A stretch of 7,255 nt of DNA from Actinomycetota bacterium (GTDB taxonomy: Bacteria; Actinomycetota; Actinomycetes; S36-B12), in contig WLHM01000060.1 of the NCBI GenBank assembly GCA_009702725.1, positions 1 through 7,255 of the forward strand, read 5' to 3'. Under the pieces are notes generated by a model. It was not told where the DNA came from and searched no databases. It saw nothing but the letters and a program-made list of their open reading frames with translations. Positions 1-6,193 of the stretch are shown one piece after another. Positions within the stretch are counted from its first letter, which is position 1. Each line of letters opens with the position of its first letter. The position numbers and the translations under genes were made by a program.

Positions 1-411
1 ATCTTGCGTGAGCGCCCCGAGTTGATCCCTTGGGCGGTTGAGGAGTTCTTGCGCATGGCCAGCCCGGTGCATCACTTCCGGCGCACGGCCCGGCAAGCAG
101 TCGCCTTAAATGGCCAGGAGATAAAGGCCGGCGACAAGGTTGTAGTTTGGTTCGGTTCGGGCAATCGCGACGAAGCGGTATTCAAGGATCCAAACCTGTT
201 AGATGTGAAGCGCCTCCCCAACGAGCACATGTCTTTCGGTCGCGGCGGACCGCACATGTGTCTGGGTAACTCCTTAGCCCGGCTCGAGATCCAGATCATG
301 TTCGAGGACCTCCTCGCCCGCGACGTGGACCTTTTGCCAAATGGGAAGCCCGATTACGTGCGCAGCAACTTCGTGCATGGATTTAAGCGTCTGCCAGTAC
401 AAAAGGCTTAG
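1..411 (+). CDS. Cytochrome P450, C-terminal part (5' end outside window)
   Basis: This is the C-terminal third of a cytochrome P450, a heme-thiolate monooxygenase that uses O2 and electrons from a ferredoxin/reductase partner. The reading frame is open from base 1, so the N-terminus lies upstream. Visible marks, numbered from the TTG at 4: the K-helix ExxR motif (E14-F-L-R17), the following PVHHFRRTA segment, and the heme loop F78-G-R-G-G-P-H-M-C86-L-G, with C86 (codon 259-261) as axial iron ligand, then N-S-L-A-R-L-E of the L helix. The GGPH form of the loop is common in actinobacterial steroid, fatty-acid and terpene P450s. Substrate cannot be inferred from this fragment. It ends with TAG and converges on the next gene, 32 bp away. 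No ferredoxin or reductase is visible. Family call is certain; subfamily is unknown. Confidence 0.95.
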   Translation: MLRERPELIPWAVEEFLRMASPVHHFRRTARQAVALNGQEIKAGDKVVVWFGSGNRDEAVFKDPNLLDVKRLPNEHMSFGRGGPHMCLGNSLARLEIQIMFEDLLARDVDLLPNGKPDYVRSNFVHGFKRLPVQKA

Positions 412-430
412 GTTTCTGTGCCGGCAGATT

Positions 431-455
431 GTGGGTAAGTGGGTTAGCTGCCCAC
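431..455. terminator. Weak hairpin between convergent P450 and amidotransferase genes
   Basis: GTGGG occurs twice (431-435 and 439-443) and either copy can pair with CCCAC at 451-455. The closer pairing leaves a 7-nt loop containing the minus-strand stop codon (444-446). There is no T-run on either side, so a terminator role is only suggested by its position between two converging genes. Confidence 0.2.
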
Positions 456-1175
456 GAGGTGGCCGAGGCCGGCAACTTGACGCAGGAAACTGTCGACGAG
501 TGCATGCGCTCGGCTACGCGATTTAGCTTCCTCCGCCCGCGTGAAGGCGATCAGGATTTCTGGATCTTGGCCGTCCTTGATGATCAAATCCCGGCCACCG
601 CCGGGTGAGCCGCACCAGCCCTCGAGCATGTCGGCGGTCAGTTCCGGATGAAATTGAAGCGCGAGGTTTTTGCGCAGGGTAAATGCTTGTGAGGCGCGCG
701 AGGTGCGGGCTATCTCGTGGGCTCCGGGTGGAAGTTCCCACCTGTCGTAATGGAATGAGAACCAAGGGCCCGGGGGGATAAGAGACTCGTCGTCACTCCA
801 AAGGCTCGTCCAGCCGATCTCGCAGTCTGGCGCTCTACCTACGCTGCCGCCATGGGCTCGGGCGAGTAGTTGGCCGCCAAAGCAGATACCAAGCACCGGG
901 ACCCCGACCGCGTCAGCTTGCTTAAGCCACTCCAACTCCGGGAGCAGCCACTCGCCAATGGTGGCATCGTCCCACGCACCCCAGGGCGAGCCCATCGGGA
1001 CGATGACATCGAAGGCGGTTGGATCTGGGAATTGGTAGCTGACCTCACCGGGAGTTTCATATTGTTCCGAGCCGACTATCAACTCCTCAACCACCTCGAA
1101 TCCGTGGTCGGCGAAGCGCTCGGATATCAAGGTAGGTGGGCTGAAGGCATCGTGCTGCATGAAAAGCACCCTCAT
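444..1175 (-). CDS. Standalone class I glutamine amidotransferase-like hydrolase
   Basis: A single-domain class I (triad) glutamine amidotransferase fold, 243 aa from the chosen start, as is usual for free-standing members. Visible: nucleophile elbow G-I-C98-F-G-G-Q, the oxyanion-side PMGSPWGAWDD segment, HYDRWELPPGA, and the catalytic His/Glu in Q-F-H176-P-E178. The elbow reads CFGG where GMP-synthase-type domains have C-Y-G-H. No synthetase domain is fused, so it may hydrolyse gamma-glutamyl amides or supply ammonia to an unknown partner. I chose the ATG at 1175 because GGAGAGG lies 8 nt before it; an in-frame ATG at 1202 would add nine residues but has no good ribosome site. It is divergent from a glutamine synthetase-like ligase, an arrangement reminiscent of PuuA/PuuD-type make-and-hydrolyse pairs, although PuuD itself is a different class I subfamily. 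Family certain, substrate unknown. Confidence 0.88.
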   Translation of the reverse strand: MRVLFMQHDAFSPPTLISERFADHGFEVVEELIVGSEQYETPGEVSYQFPDPTAFDVIVPMGSPWGAWDDATIGEWLLPELEWLKQADAVGVPVLGICFGGQLLARAHGGSVGRAPDCEIGWTSLWSDDESLIPPGPWFSFHYDRWELPPGAHEIARTSRASQAFTLRKNLALQFHPELTADMLEGWCGSPGGGRDLIIKDGQDPEILIAFTRAEEAKSRSRAHALVDSFLRQVAGLGHLVGS

Positions 1176-1183
1176 GCGGGAAT

Positions 1184-1190
1184 CCTCTCC
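1184..1190 (-). promoter_or_regulatory. Shine-Dalgarno deciding the amidotransferase start
   Basis: On the minus strand this reads GGAGAGG, 8 nt before the ATG at 1173-1175. The ATG at 1200-1202 lacks a comparable site, so this favours the shorter protein. Confidence 0.6.
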
Positions 1191-1210
1191 GAATACTTCC
1201 ATGATCGGGC

Positions 1211-1225
1211 AGTATTAGTCATACT
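1211..1225. repeat. Short inverted repeat AGTAT-N5-ATACT
   Basis: Perfect 5+5 dyad with a 5-bp centre in the divergent spacer, 36 bp upstream of the amidotransferase ATG. On the minus strand TAGTAT (1226-1221) resembles a -10 element, so the dyad could overlap that gene's promoter. No convincing -35 is seen. Short enough to arise by chance. Confidence 0.25.
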
Positions 1226-1231
1226 ATCCTG

Positions 1232-1255
1232 AGATCGTTGGGGGCCGAACGATCT
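1232..1255. promoter_or_regulatory. Operator candidate: AGATCGTT-N8-AACGATCT
   Basis: A perfect 8+8 bp inverted repeat with an 8-bp centre (GGGGGCCG) in the 138-bp spacer between the divergent amidotransferase and glutamine synthetase-like genes. Its symmetry and length fit a dimeric regulator site. It covers the proposed -35 of the plus-strand promoter (TTGGGG at 1238-1243), so bound protein would be expected to block or modulate that promoter. The regulator is not identifiable; no regulator gene adjoins this pair. Confidence 0.45.
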
Positions 1256-1267
1256 GCTAAATATGAT
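1238..1267 (+). promoter_or_regulatory. Promoter candidate for the glutamine synthetase-like gene
   Basis: TTGGGG (1238-1243), an 18-bp spacer and TATGAT (1262-1267, five of six to TATAAT). A start near 1274 would give a leader of about 40 nt. The -35 is poor, as is common in actinobacteria, and lies inside the inverted repeat at 1232-1255. Confidence 0.4.
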
Positions 1268-1313
1268 TGTGGAATCCTATGCCACCTAAGACTGCGAGAT
1301 CGAGGGGTAACGC

Positions 1314-2663
1314 ATGCAACAAGAGCTAACGGACGTTCGCCGCGAGTTGGAAACCCAGAACATTGACATCCTTCGCTTGATCTGGACGGATGTCTTGGGC
1401 TTGACGCGATCCAAGGACATCACCGTTTCCCAGCTTGAGCGGGCAGCCGGGCACGGTCCCGCCTTCTGTCAAGCGACCTGGACCACCACCACCCGCGGTG
1501 ATGTCCTCGATGGCCACGGCAGTTTGCAAGATGGCCTCTCCGACATGGTCTCGCGCCTTGATGCCTCAACCATCAAGGCATTGCCTTGGGAGCCGGGCGT
1601 TGCCTATGCGATCGCCGATATTGACGAACCGGACGGCACCCCAAACGCGATTTCACCGCGAGGACTGCTGCGCCGGGTTGTTGAGGAGTACAAGGCACTT
1701 GGTCTCCTCCCCGTAGTTGGGCCCGAGCTCGAGTTCTACTTCGCCCACAGGCCCAATGGGCAGTGGGAGCGGGTAATCAACAAGACCGGCCGCGTCTACC
1801 AGACCGGATCGTTAGTTGATCCCGACGGAACCTTCTTGCACTTACTCCGCATGATCGATCGGCTGAACATCGGTGCATTCGCCGGTAACCACGAGTTCTG
1901 CCCTTCGCAGTACGAGATAAATCTCTGGCACGGCGATGCCCTCGAGGCGGCAGATCGAACATTCCTGTTCAAGACCGCTGTGAAGGACATAACCAATCGC
2001 CGCGGAATCATGAGTACCTTTATCGGAAAACCCTTTGGCGATGAAGGTGGTAGCGGCTTCCACCTGCATTTCTCGGTAACTGACGTAAACGATACGAACA
2101 TGATGCGCGACCCCGATGGCGAGCTGTCGCTAATCGCAAAGCGAATGATTGCCGGGGTTCTCGAACATGCTCCAGCGCTGGTCGCTTTTTGTAATCCGAC
2201 AGTCAATGCGTACAAGAGGCTTGGCCCCGACACTATGGCTCCGTCTCGCGCGAACTGGGGGTATGACAACCGCACGACATTCGTCAGGATCCCCCCGGAG
2301 CGCGGTTCCGGTTCTCGCATCGAGGTGCGCATCGGCGATGGCGCGGCGAACCCATACGTGATGATCGCCGCGATTTTGGCAGCCGCCCTTGATGGACTTT
2401 CTCGCCAACTTGTTTGCCCGCCGCACTCAGAAGGCTGGTCATATACCGATGAAAGCCGACCGGTGCTGCCGTTATCGCTTACGGATTCACTCAACGCGAT
2501 GCGGGCTGACACCTACCTCGTGGGCATCCTCGGAGAGCCGTTCGTTGAGGCTTTCGAGACACTAAAGCGCGATGAGGTGCGCCGCTATGAGGAGGCGGTC
2601 GAAGACCCGGCCACCCGTGAGGTCACCCAGTGGGAAATCGACGAATACTTCGAGGACTTCTGA
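1314..2663 (+). CDS. Glutamine synthetase-family gamma-glutamyl-amide ligase (GlnA3/GlnA4/PuuA-like)
   Basis: A 449-aa type I glutamine synthetase fold: beta-grasp N-domain (about 15-105) and catalytic domain (about 112-449). Metal and ATP motifs are intact: E138-L-E140-F, N192-H-E194 followed by S-Q-Y-E201, G-S-G-F-H250-L-H, N294-P-T-V-N-A-Y-K-R-L303, N319-R320 followed by R325, and R335-I-E337-V-R339. The NLYDLP loop carrying the adenylylated Tyr of housekeeping GlnA is absent (the segment is SRPVLPLSLTDSL). Together these point to the paralogs that couple glutamate to polyamines, ethanolamine or other amines with ATP (known for Streptomyces GlnA3/GlnA4 and E. coli PuuA). The ATG is preceded by GAGGGG (1302-1307) with 6-nt spacing. 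Divergent from the amidotransferase-like hydrolase and 133 bp before purU. The amine substrate is inferred only at class level; assimilation of ammonia is less likely but not excluded. Confidence 0.92.
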   Translation: MQQELTDVRRELETQNIDILRLIWTDVLGLTRSKDITVSQLERAAGHGPAFCQATWTTTTRGDVLDGHGSLQDGLSDMVSRLDASTIKALPWEPGVAYAIADIDEPDGTPNAISPRGLLRRVVEEYKALGLLPVVGPELEFYFAHRPNGQWERVINKTGRVYQTGSLVDPDGTFLHLLRMIDRLNIGAFAGNHEFCPSQYEINLWHGDALEAADRTFLFKTAVKDITNRRGIMSTFIGKPFGDEGGSGFHLHFSVTDVNDTNMMRDPDGELSLIAKRMIAGVLEHAPALVAFCNPTVNAYKRLGPDTMAPSRANWGYDNRTTFVRIPPERGSGSRIEVRIGDGAANPYVMIAAILAAALDGLSRQLVCPPHSEGWSYTDESRPVLPLSLTDSLNAMRADTYLVGILGEPFVEAFETLKRDEVRRYEEAVEDPATREVTQWEIDEYFEDF

Positions 2664-2664
2664 G

Positions 2665-2685
2665 CCCGCTAGCGCCCTCAGCGGG
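2665..2685 (+). terminator. GC-rich hairpin after the glutamine synthetase-like gene
   Basis: CCCGCT (2665-2670) pairs with AGCGGG (2680-2685) around a 9-nt loop, 1 nt after the stop codon. A competing outer stem GCCC (2664-2667)/GGGC (2691-2694) is possible. No U-tract follows, so it may be a processing or 3'-protecting element rather than an intrinsic terminator. Confidence 0.3.
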
Positions 2686-2716
2686 GGGTTGGGCAGACCT
2701 TCGTTACGATGAAGGT

Positions 2717-2731
2717 TGATCGGGACGATCA
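2717..2731. promoter_or_regulatory. Palindromic operator candidate TGATCG-GGA-CGATCA upstream of purU
   Basis: A perfect 6+6 dyad with a 3-bp centre, 65 bp upstream of the purU TTG. A second dyad, GGTTGA (2714-2719)/TCAACC (2736-2741), encloses it. The size and odd centre fit a compact dimeric repressor site. The half-site core GATCG also appears in the inverted repeat at 1232-1255, though with different spacing. The binding protein is unknown. Confidence 0.35.
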
Positions 2732-2756
2732 TTGTTCAACCAAGAGCACTGACCGA

Positions 2757-2813
2757 GACGCGAGAGATGTAGATAAGTAGGAGATTAACGAATACTTTGA
2801 AGCCTTCGAGTAA
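2757..2813 (+). pseudogene. Relic of a second glutamine synthetase-like C-terminus
   Basis: Read in the frame of 2781, bases 2781-2813 encode EINEYFEAFE and a stop, closely matching the real C-terminus EIDEYFEDF of the upstream gene (2637-2663). Just before it TAG (2778-2780) stands where the intact gene has TGG (Trp), and the preceding codons read A-R-D-V-D-K against A-T-R-E-V-T-Q, so similarity continues with one codon missing. The end differs in sequence (AEF versus DF region, extra Glu), so it looks like the tail of a different paralog rather than an exact duplicate. The remainder of that gene is gone. The purU TTG start lies inside it in another frame, as if purU once overlapped the end of a now deleted ligase gene. 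Confidence 0.6.
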
Positions 2814-3651
2814 ATACATTCTGACCATCAAGTGCCCAGATCAAGCGGGAATTATTCATCGTGTTGCAGGTTCCCTAATTGAGGTGGGCGGCAATGTACT
2901 GGAGCAGGCGCAGTTCACCGACGAGGATTCCGGTGTTTTCTGCATGCGCACCAAGTTCGAGTCGCCCGAAGAGAATCTAGCTACCGTGCTAGCGGTGGTC
3001 ACGGCCCAGGTTATGTCCCTTGGACCCGAGTTGACTCTGCGCCATGAGGCTGACCACCGCCGGGCAATGATCATGGTCTCCAAACACGACCACTGCCTCC
3101 TCGACTTGCTTTACCGATTTGGGAACGGCGAACTTCCGATTGATATCGCGGTAATTGTCTCAAATCATGAAGACTGTCGCGAGATCGCCGATAGGTACCA
3201 GATTCCATTTGTGCACCTACCGGTTAGCCCGGAGAACAAATCTCTGCAAGAAGCGCAAGTGCTGACGTTAATCGACGAGCATGAAATCGATGTGGTCGTG
3301 CTGGCCCGCTACATGCAGGTGTTGTCAAGTGATTTCTGCGAGAAGATGTCTGGTCGGGTCATCAACATTCACCACTCCTTCCTTCCAGGTTTCAAAGGTG
3401 CTCGGCCTTATCAGCGCGCACACGAGCGTGGGGTGAAACTTATTGGCGCGACGGCACACTTTGTCACCGGTGATCTCGATGAGGGCCCGATCATTGAGCA
3501 GAGTGTCGAGCGCGTTAATCACGCTCACACTGCCGCTGACTTAGTGGAGATTGGCCGCGATGTTGAGCGGGTGGTGTTGTCGCGTGCGGTACGCCTTTTC
3601 GCCGAAGACCGGATTATCCTTACCGGTCAGCGCACCGTCGTATTTTCCTAG
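2797..3651 (+). CDS. purU: Formyltetrahydrofolate deformylase
   Basis: Cytosolic hydrolase converting 10-formyl-tetrahydrofolate and water to formate and tetrahydrofolate. At 284 aa it has the normal PurU length and layout: an N-terminal ACT domain (about 7-85, with C-P-D-Q-A-G-I-I) and a C-terminal formyltransferase domain (about 88-284). Active-site residues of the PurN/PurU fold are visible: N190 and H192 in the N-I-H-H-S-F-L-P segment, G-A-R-P-Y-Q-R-A-H, and D228 in L-D-E-G-P-I-I. The start is TTG; AGGAG (2779-2783) is 13 nt upstream, rather far, but an in-frame stop (2770-2772) and the ACT domain beginning at residue 7 leave little choice. It follows the ligase by 133 bp. purU also occurs in actinobacterial sarcosine and other methylamine clusters, where it frees folate and releases formate, so a catabolic one-carbon role fits. 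The stop overlaps the next convergent gene. Confidence 0.95.
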   Translation: MKPSSKYILTIKCPDQAGIIHRVAGSLIEVGGNVLEQAQFTDEDSGVFCMRTKFESPEENLATVLAVVTAQVMSLGPELTLRHEADHRRAMIMVSKHDHCLLDLLYRFGNGELPIDIAVIVSNHEDCREIADRYQIPFVHLPVSPENKSLQEAQVLTLIDEHEIDVVVLARYMQVLSSDFCEKMSGRVINIHHSFLPGFKGARPYQRAHERGVKLIGATAHFVTGDLDEGPIIEQSVERVNHAHTAADLVEIGRDVERVVLSRAVRLFAEDRIILTGQRTVVFS

Positions 3652-4583
3652 CTAGTTAAGTCGTTAACGCGCTGCATGACCTCGGTGCAGAACTTCGAGT
3701 GCTCGGATCGTTCATCAATGAATATTGATGGCTTTATACAGAAAGTCGTAAATCCCATTTCAAGGTGATTGGGTATGCCGGAAAGGGCCTCTGGCAGCGG
3801 TGCCACGCTGTTTGCATCCGGAAACTCAACCCGGGTACCGCAGACCATCTCGATCCCGTCAAATGTTCGACCGGCGGCTGTGAGCCCGTTGCGCAACTTG
3901 GCAACATCTTCGGCCTTGGGTAGGCCCAACGGGTGGTAGCCGCTGCCGTACTTCACGATACGGCGAAGCACCGGATCATTGAGACTCTCGCCGCCAAACC
4001 ACATGCTGGGCCCGGCTGGCCGATAGGGCTTCGGGTCTAGATAGACGTCATCGAATTGGAAATACTGCCCATGGAAAGACGCCGGTGATTTTGCCCAAAC
4101 CTGCTGCCAAATCTCGAGGTCTTCATCAAGGATGGCGCCACGCTTTTCAAAGGGCACGCCGAGTGCGGCATATTCATCGCGGTGCCAGCTAACGGTGGGC
4201 TGAATAACCAAACGACCTTCGCTGAGAAGATCCAAGGTAGCAAGGTCCTTGGCCAAAATAAGTGGATGGCGCAGCGGTGCGATCAGGGCAATCGCCCCTA
4301 GACGCAAATGTGTTGTTGCTGCGGCTATCGCGGCCAGCAGTAGCAACGAGGAGGGCCAGGGTGTTGCTGGATCTTGATTACCGGGCATTGCGTAGTCGCG
4401 CGGGTTCGCCATGCGACCTTGATCGCCGGCGGTTGGCCCGAGTAAGACGTGGTCACTGATCATCACCATGTCGAACCCTGCGTCTTCAGCTTCTTGGGCC
4501 ATTCGAACAATCCCGCGCAGATCCCGCGGGTTGGTCATCGTCCAGTTCTCGGTGAGCACGCTCACCATCCGTGGAGAAGGCAT
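3648..4583 (-). CDS. LLM-class flavin/F420-dependent oxidoreductase
   Basis: A luciferase-like monooxygenase-fold TIM barrel; in actinobacteria this family usually binds coenzyme F420, or FMN, for hydride transfer to a small organic substrate. At 311 aa it is of normal size. Visible: first strand MVSVLTENW, the SDH motif (43-45 in MISDHVLLG), the core segment AKDLATLDLLSEGRL (111-125), then W-H-R-D-E-Y-A-A-L-G-V-P-F and K-R-G. Starts: ATG at 4583 is preferred; an in-frame TTG at 4592 overlaps the upstream stop as TTGA, and ATG at 4568 begins the first strand directly. None has a strong ribosome site, which suggests translational coupling to the decarboxylase-family gene ending at 4589. The TAG stop overlaps the purU stop, so the two convergent genes share 4 bp and no terminator fits between them. 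Substrate unknown; F420 versus FMN not resolved. Confidence 0.92.
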   Translation of the reverse strand: MPSPRMVSVLTENWTMTNPRDLRGIVRMAQEAEDAGFDMVMISDHVLLGPTAGDQGRMANPRDYAMPGNQDPATPWPSSLLLLAAIAAATTHLRLGAIALIAPLRHPLILAKDLATLDLLSEGRLVIQPTVSWHRDEYAALGVPFEKRGAILDEDLEIWQQVWAKSPASFHGQYFQFDDVYLDPKPYRPAGPSMWFGGESLNDPVLRRIVKYGSGYHPLGLPKAEDVAKLRNGLTAAGRTFDGIEMVCGTRVEFPDANSVAPLPEALSGIPNHLEMGFTTFCIKPSIFIDERSEHSKFCTEVMQRVNDLTS

Positions 4584-4588
4584 GCAGC

Positions 4589-5404
4589 TCAAACGGGTTT
4601 CGACATGTCATCGAGGAGGGTGCCGCCGGCAAATGTGACCCCGACCTCGCGGTAATACCCGGCGATGATTTCGTCAACGGGCAGCAGCGCCGCTGGTTCA
4701 TCCCATGGGGAGTCAAAGAGCGTGAGGTCGGCATCCCCGACCCAGGGGTTGCCAAGGTCTGCGTCGACGCCACCCATGGTGGCAATCTGCAGTAGTGACA
4801 TCCCGGCCCCCGGAGTAATTGACGGCATATATCTGTGGTGCACCATCGGATGGCCATTGACAAATCCATTTGTCGGGCTGGGCTCGCGCAATGTGACTTT
4901 TGCAGTTGCGAGTCGATGGTCGTACGCGGCGAGGGTGGCGCCGAAGGTTCCACCGGGTGCGACCCGTGGTGCGGCCTTGCCGTGGTTCATAGCGCGCGTG
5001 ACATGCATGCTGCCAAGTTTCTTCGGGTAGCCCTGGAACCAGCCGCGACCAATGGCAAAGTCGGTGGTCACCCAGATCAAAACGCAGCGGCTATAAGTGA
5101 CACCTTTATAAACGCAGCGGACCACGGCGAAAGTCTCGAGGTACTGGGCCCGAGATGGGTCTAGGAGTTCGGCACCGCCGGTGCTGCAAGATTGCCAATC
5201 GGCCCAGATGAAGGCGACGGCACCTGGATCCTCGGGGGCCAGATCTAACTCCGGTGGGAGTAGAGCGCGCACGTTTGCCGGGTCGGTTCGATATTCGACC
5301 GTGAGCAAAGTTCCGGAGTAGAACCACGGCATGGGCGGGATCAAGGCGGAGCGCCCTGACGGGGAGTATGGCGGCAAGAATCCAGATGTATCGGTCACGG
5401 GCAT
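4589..5404 (-). CDS. Acetoacetate decarboxylase-family protein
   Basis: A 271-aa member of the acetoacetate decarboxylase (ADC) beta-barrel family. The hallmark is G-R-G-W-F-Q-G-Y-P-K128-K129: the first Lys of the GxPKK motif forms the Schiff base in true ADC and the second lowers its pKa. E90 in Q-Y-L-E-T-F sits where ADC has its catalytic Glu. R46 or R39 may serve as the substrate carboxylate Arg, but this is uncertain. Many family members in actinobacterial catabolic clusters act as decarboxylases, aldolases or hydratases on other keto acids, so I do not call it ADC proper. The ATG at 5404 lacks a clear Shine-Dalgarno. It is the first gene of a two-gene unit with the LLM oxidoreductase (5-nt gap to that gene's preferred ATG) and is divergent from a TetR-family gene. 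Confidence 0.9.
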   Translation of the reverse strand: MPVTDTSGFLPPYSPSGRSALIPPMPWFYSGTLLTVEYRTDPANVRALLPPELDLAPEDPGAVAFIWADWQSCSTGGAELLDPSRAQYLETFAVVRCVYKGVTYSRCVLIWVTTDFAIGRGWFQGYPKKLGSMHVTRAMNHGKAAPRVAPGGTFGATLAAYDHRLATAKVTLREPSPTNGFVNGHPMVHHRYMPSITPGAGMSLLQIATMGGVDADLGNPWVGDADLTLFDSPWDEPAALLPVDEIIAGYYREVGVTFAGGTLLDDMSKPV

Positions 5405-5503
5405 AGGCTAGCGGATACCGTTCGCTACCGAATGATTATCCGGGCCCGCGAACATCGGTGAGTTACGAATTGAGGGCAATCGTCCGGCACTAATGTTCGG
5501 TGT
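5405..5503. promoter_or_regulatory. Divergent promoter/operator spacer of the decarboxylase-family unit and tetR
   Basis: Candidate elements in this 99-bp spacer: the dyad CGGATA (5412-5417)/TATCCG (5437-5442) with a smaller TTCG-CTAC-CGAA (5421-5432) inside it. On the minus strand GATAAT (5440-5435), a -10 candidate for the decarboxylase gene, lies in the right arm. On the plus strand TTGAGG (5470-5475) and TAATGT (5491-5496), spaced 15 bp, would place a transcript start at about the GTG (5504), implying a leaderless tetR mRNA; no Shine-Dalgarno precedes that GTG. The TetR protein probably binds the dyad. Spacing is imperfect, so the assignments are tentative. Confidence 0.4.
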
Positions 5504-6193
5504 GTGGTGAAGCCCCAACCGGTCGATGCATCCCTTCCCGCAGCAGGCAAGAGAATTCGCCTAAACCGTGACGTGATCTGCGAGGCGGCAGCGAAGTTGC
5601 TGGCCGAGACGGACGCCGCAACTTTTAGTGTGCGGGCACTTGGTGAGCGCCTAGGGGTAGACGCCACCGCCTTCTACCGGCATTTTGCCGACAAGGACGA
5701 TCTCCTGCGCGAACTAGGCGACCGCTCACTTGCCCCGGCGACTCGGGGATTCGATCCCACCGACGACCCGCGTGATGACATCCGCCGGATGTGCTTGGGG
5801 CTGCGGCGCACCCTGCTGCGCAACCAAGTCGGCCTAAGTATCACCTCCCTTGGCCCAACCCGTCGCGCGAACGAACTTAAGATCACGGAAGTTCTCCTTG
5901 ATGCGCTACTTCGCGCTGGGCTTGAAACTGAGAGGGCGGCCATCGTGTATCACGTTTTCATTGAGTACACCGTGGGGTCGGCGACTCTTGATGCACCGCT
6001 GGCGGCAAAGGGTGCGCAGCGCGGAGCTACCTACCGCAGGTGGCGGGCTGACTATCGACAGCTTGCACCGGGTGAGTACCCGGCGATTAATTCAGCGTAT
6101 CGATCCCTTTACCCGTCAAGTGATCAGGTTTTCGAGGCCGGCCTAGGTGCCCTGGTCGAAACATTGGTGCCGCCGCCCGCCGGGCCTCGGTGA
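5504..6193 (+). CDS. TetR/AcrR-family transcriptional regulator
   Basis: A 229-aa TetR-family repressor. The N-terminal DNA-binding domain occupies about 20-70: L-N-R-D-V-I-C-E-A-A-A-K-L-L, then the helix-turn-helix F-S-V-R-A-L-G-E-R-L-G-V-D-A-T-A-F-Y-R-H-F with the typical following A-D-K-D-D-L-L. The rest is a helical ligand-binding/dimer domain (about 80-225) with no recognisable ligand signature. The start is GTG at 5504, directly followed by a second GTG; there is no ribosome-binding site, consistent with a leaderless transcript. It is divergent from the decarboxylase-family/LLM unit, the usual arrangement for a local TetR repressor controlling its neighbour and itself; the ligand is probably a substrate or intermediate of that unit. 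Confidence 0.93.
   Translation: MVKPQPVDASLPAAGKRIRLNRDVICEAAAKLLAETDAATFSVRALGERLGVDATAFYRHFADKDDLLRELGDRSLAPATRGFDPTDDPRDDIRRMCLGLRRTLLRNQVGLSITSLGPTRRANELKITEVLLDALLRAGLETERAAIVYHVFIEYTVGSATLDAPLAAKGAQRGATYRRWRADYRQLAPGEYPAINSAYRSLYPSSDQVFEAGLGALVETLVPPPAGPR

Noticed and set aside
870..1232. Plus-strand open frame of 120 codons over the amidotransferase gene
   Set aside because: Antisense to an intact gene with a complete catalytic triad; no independent support.
1796..2512. Long antisense open frame (238 codons) inside the glutamine synthetase-like gene
   Set aside because: It is the shadow of a high-GC coding region whose product has all family motifs; the antisense product has no recognisable domain and no ribosome site.
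4486..4953. Minus-strand open frame of 155 codons spanning the decarboxylase/LLM junction
   Set aside because: Overlaps two well-supported genes in another frame on the same strand; composition is a frame-shadow type rich in Ser, Arg and Pro.
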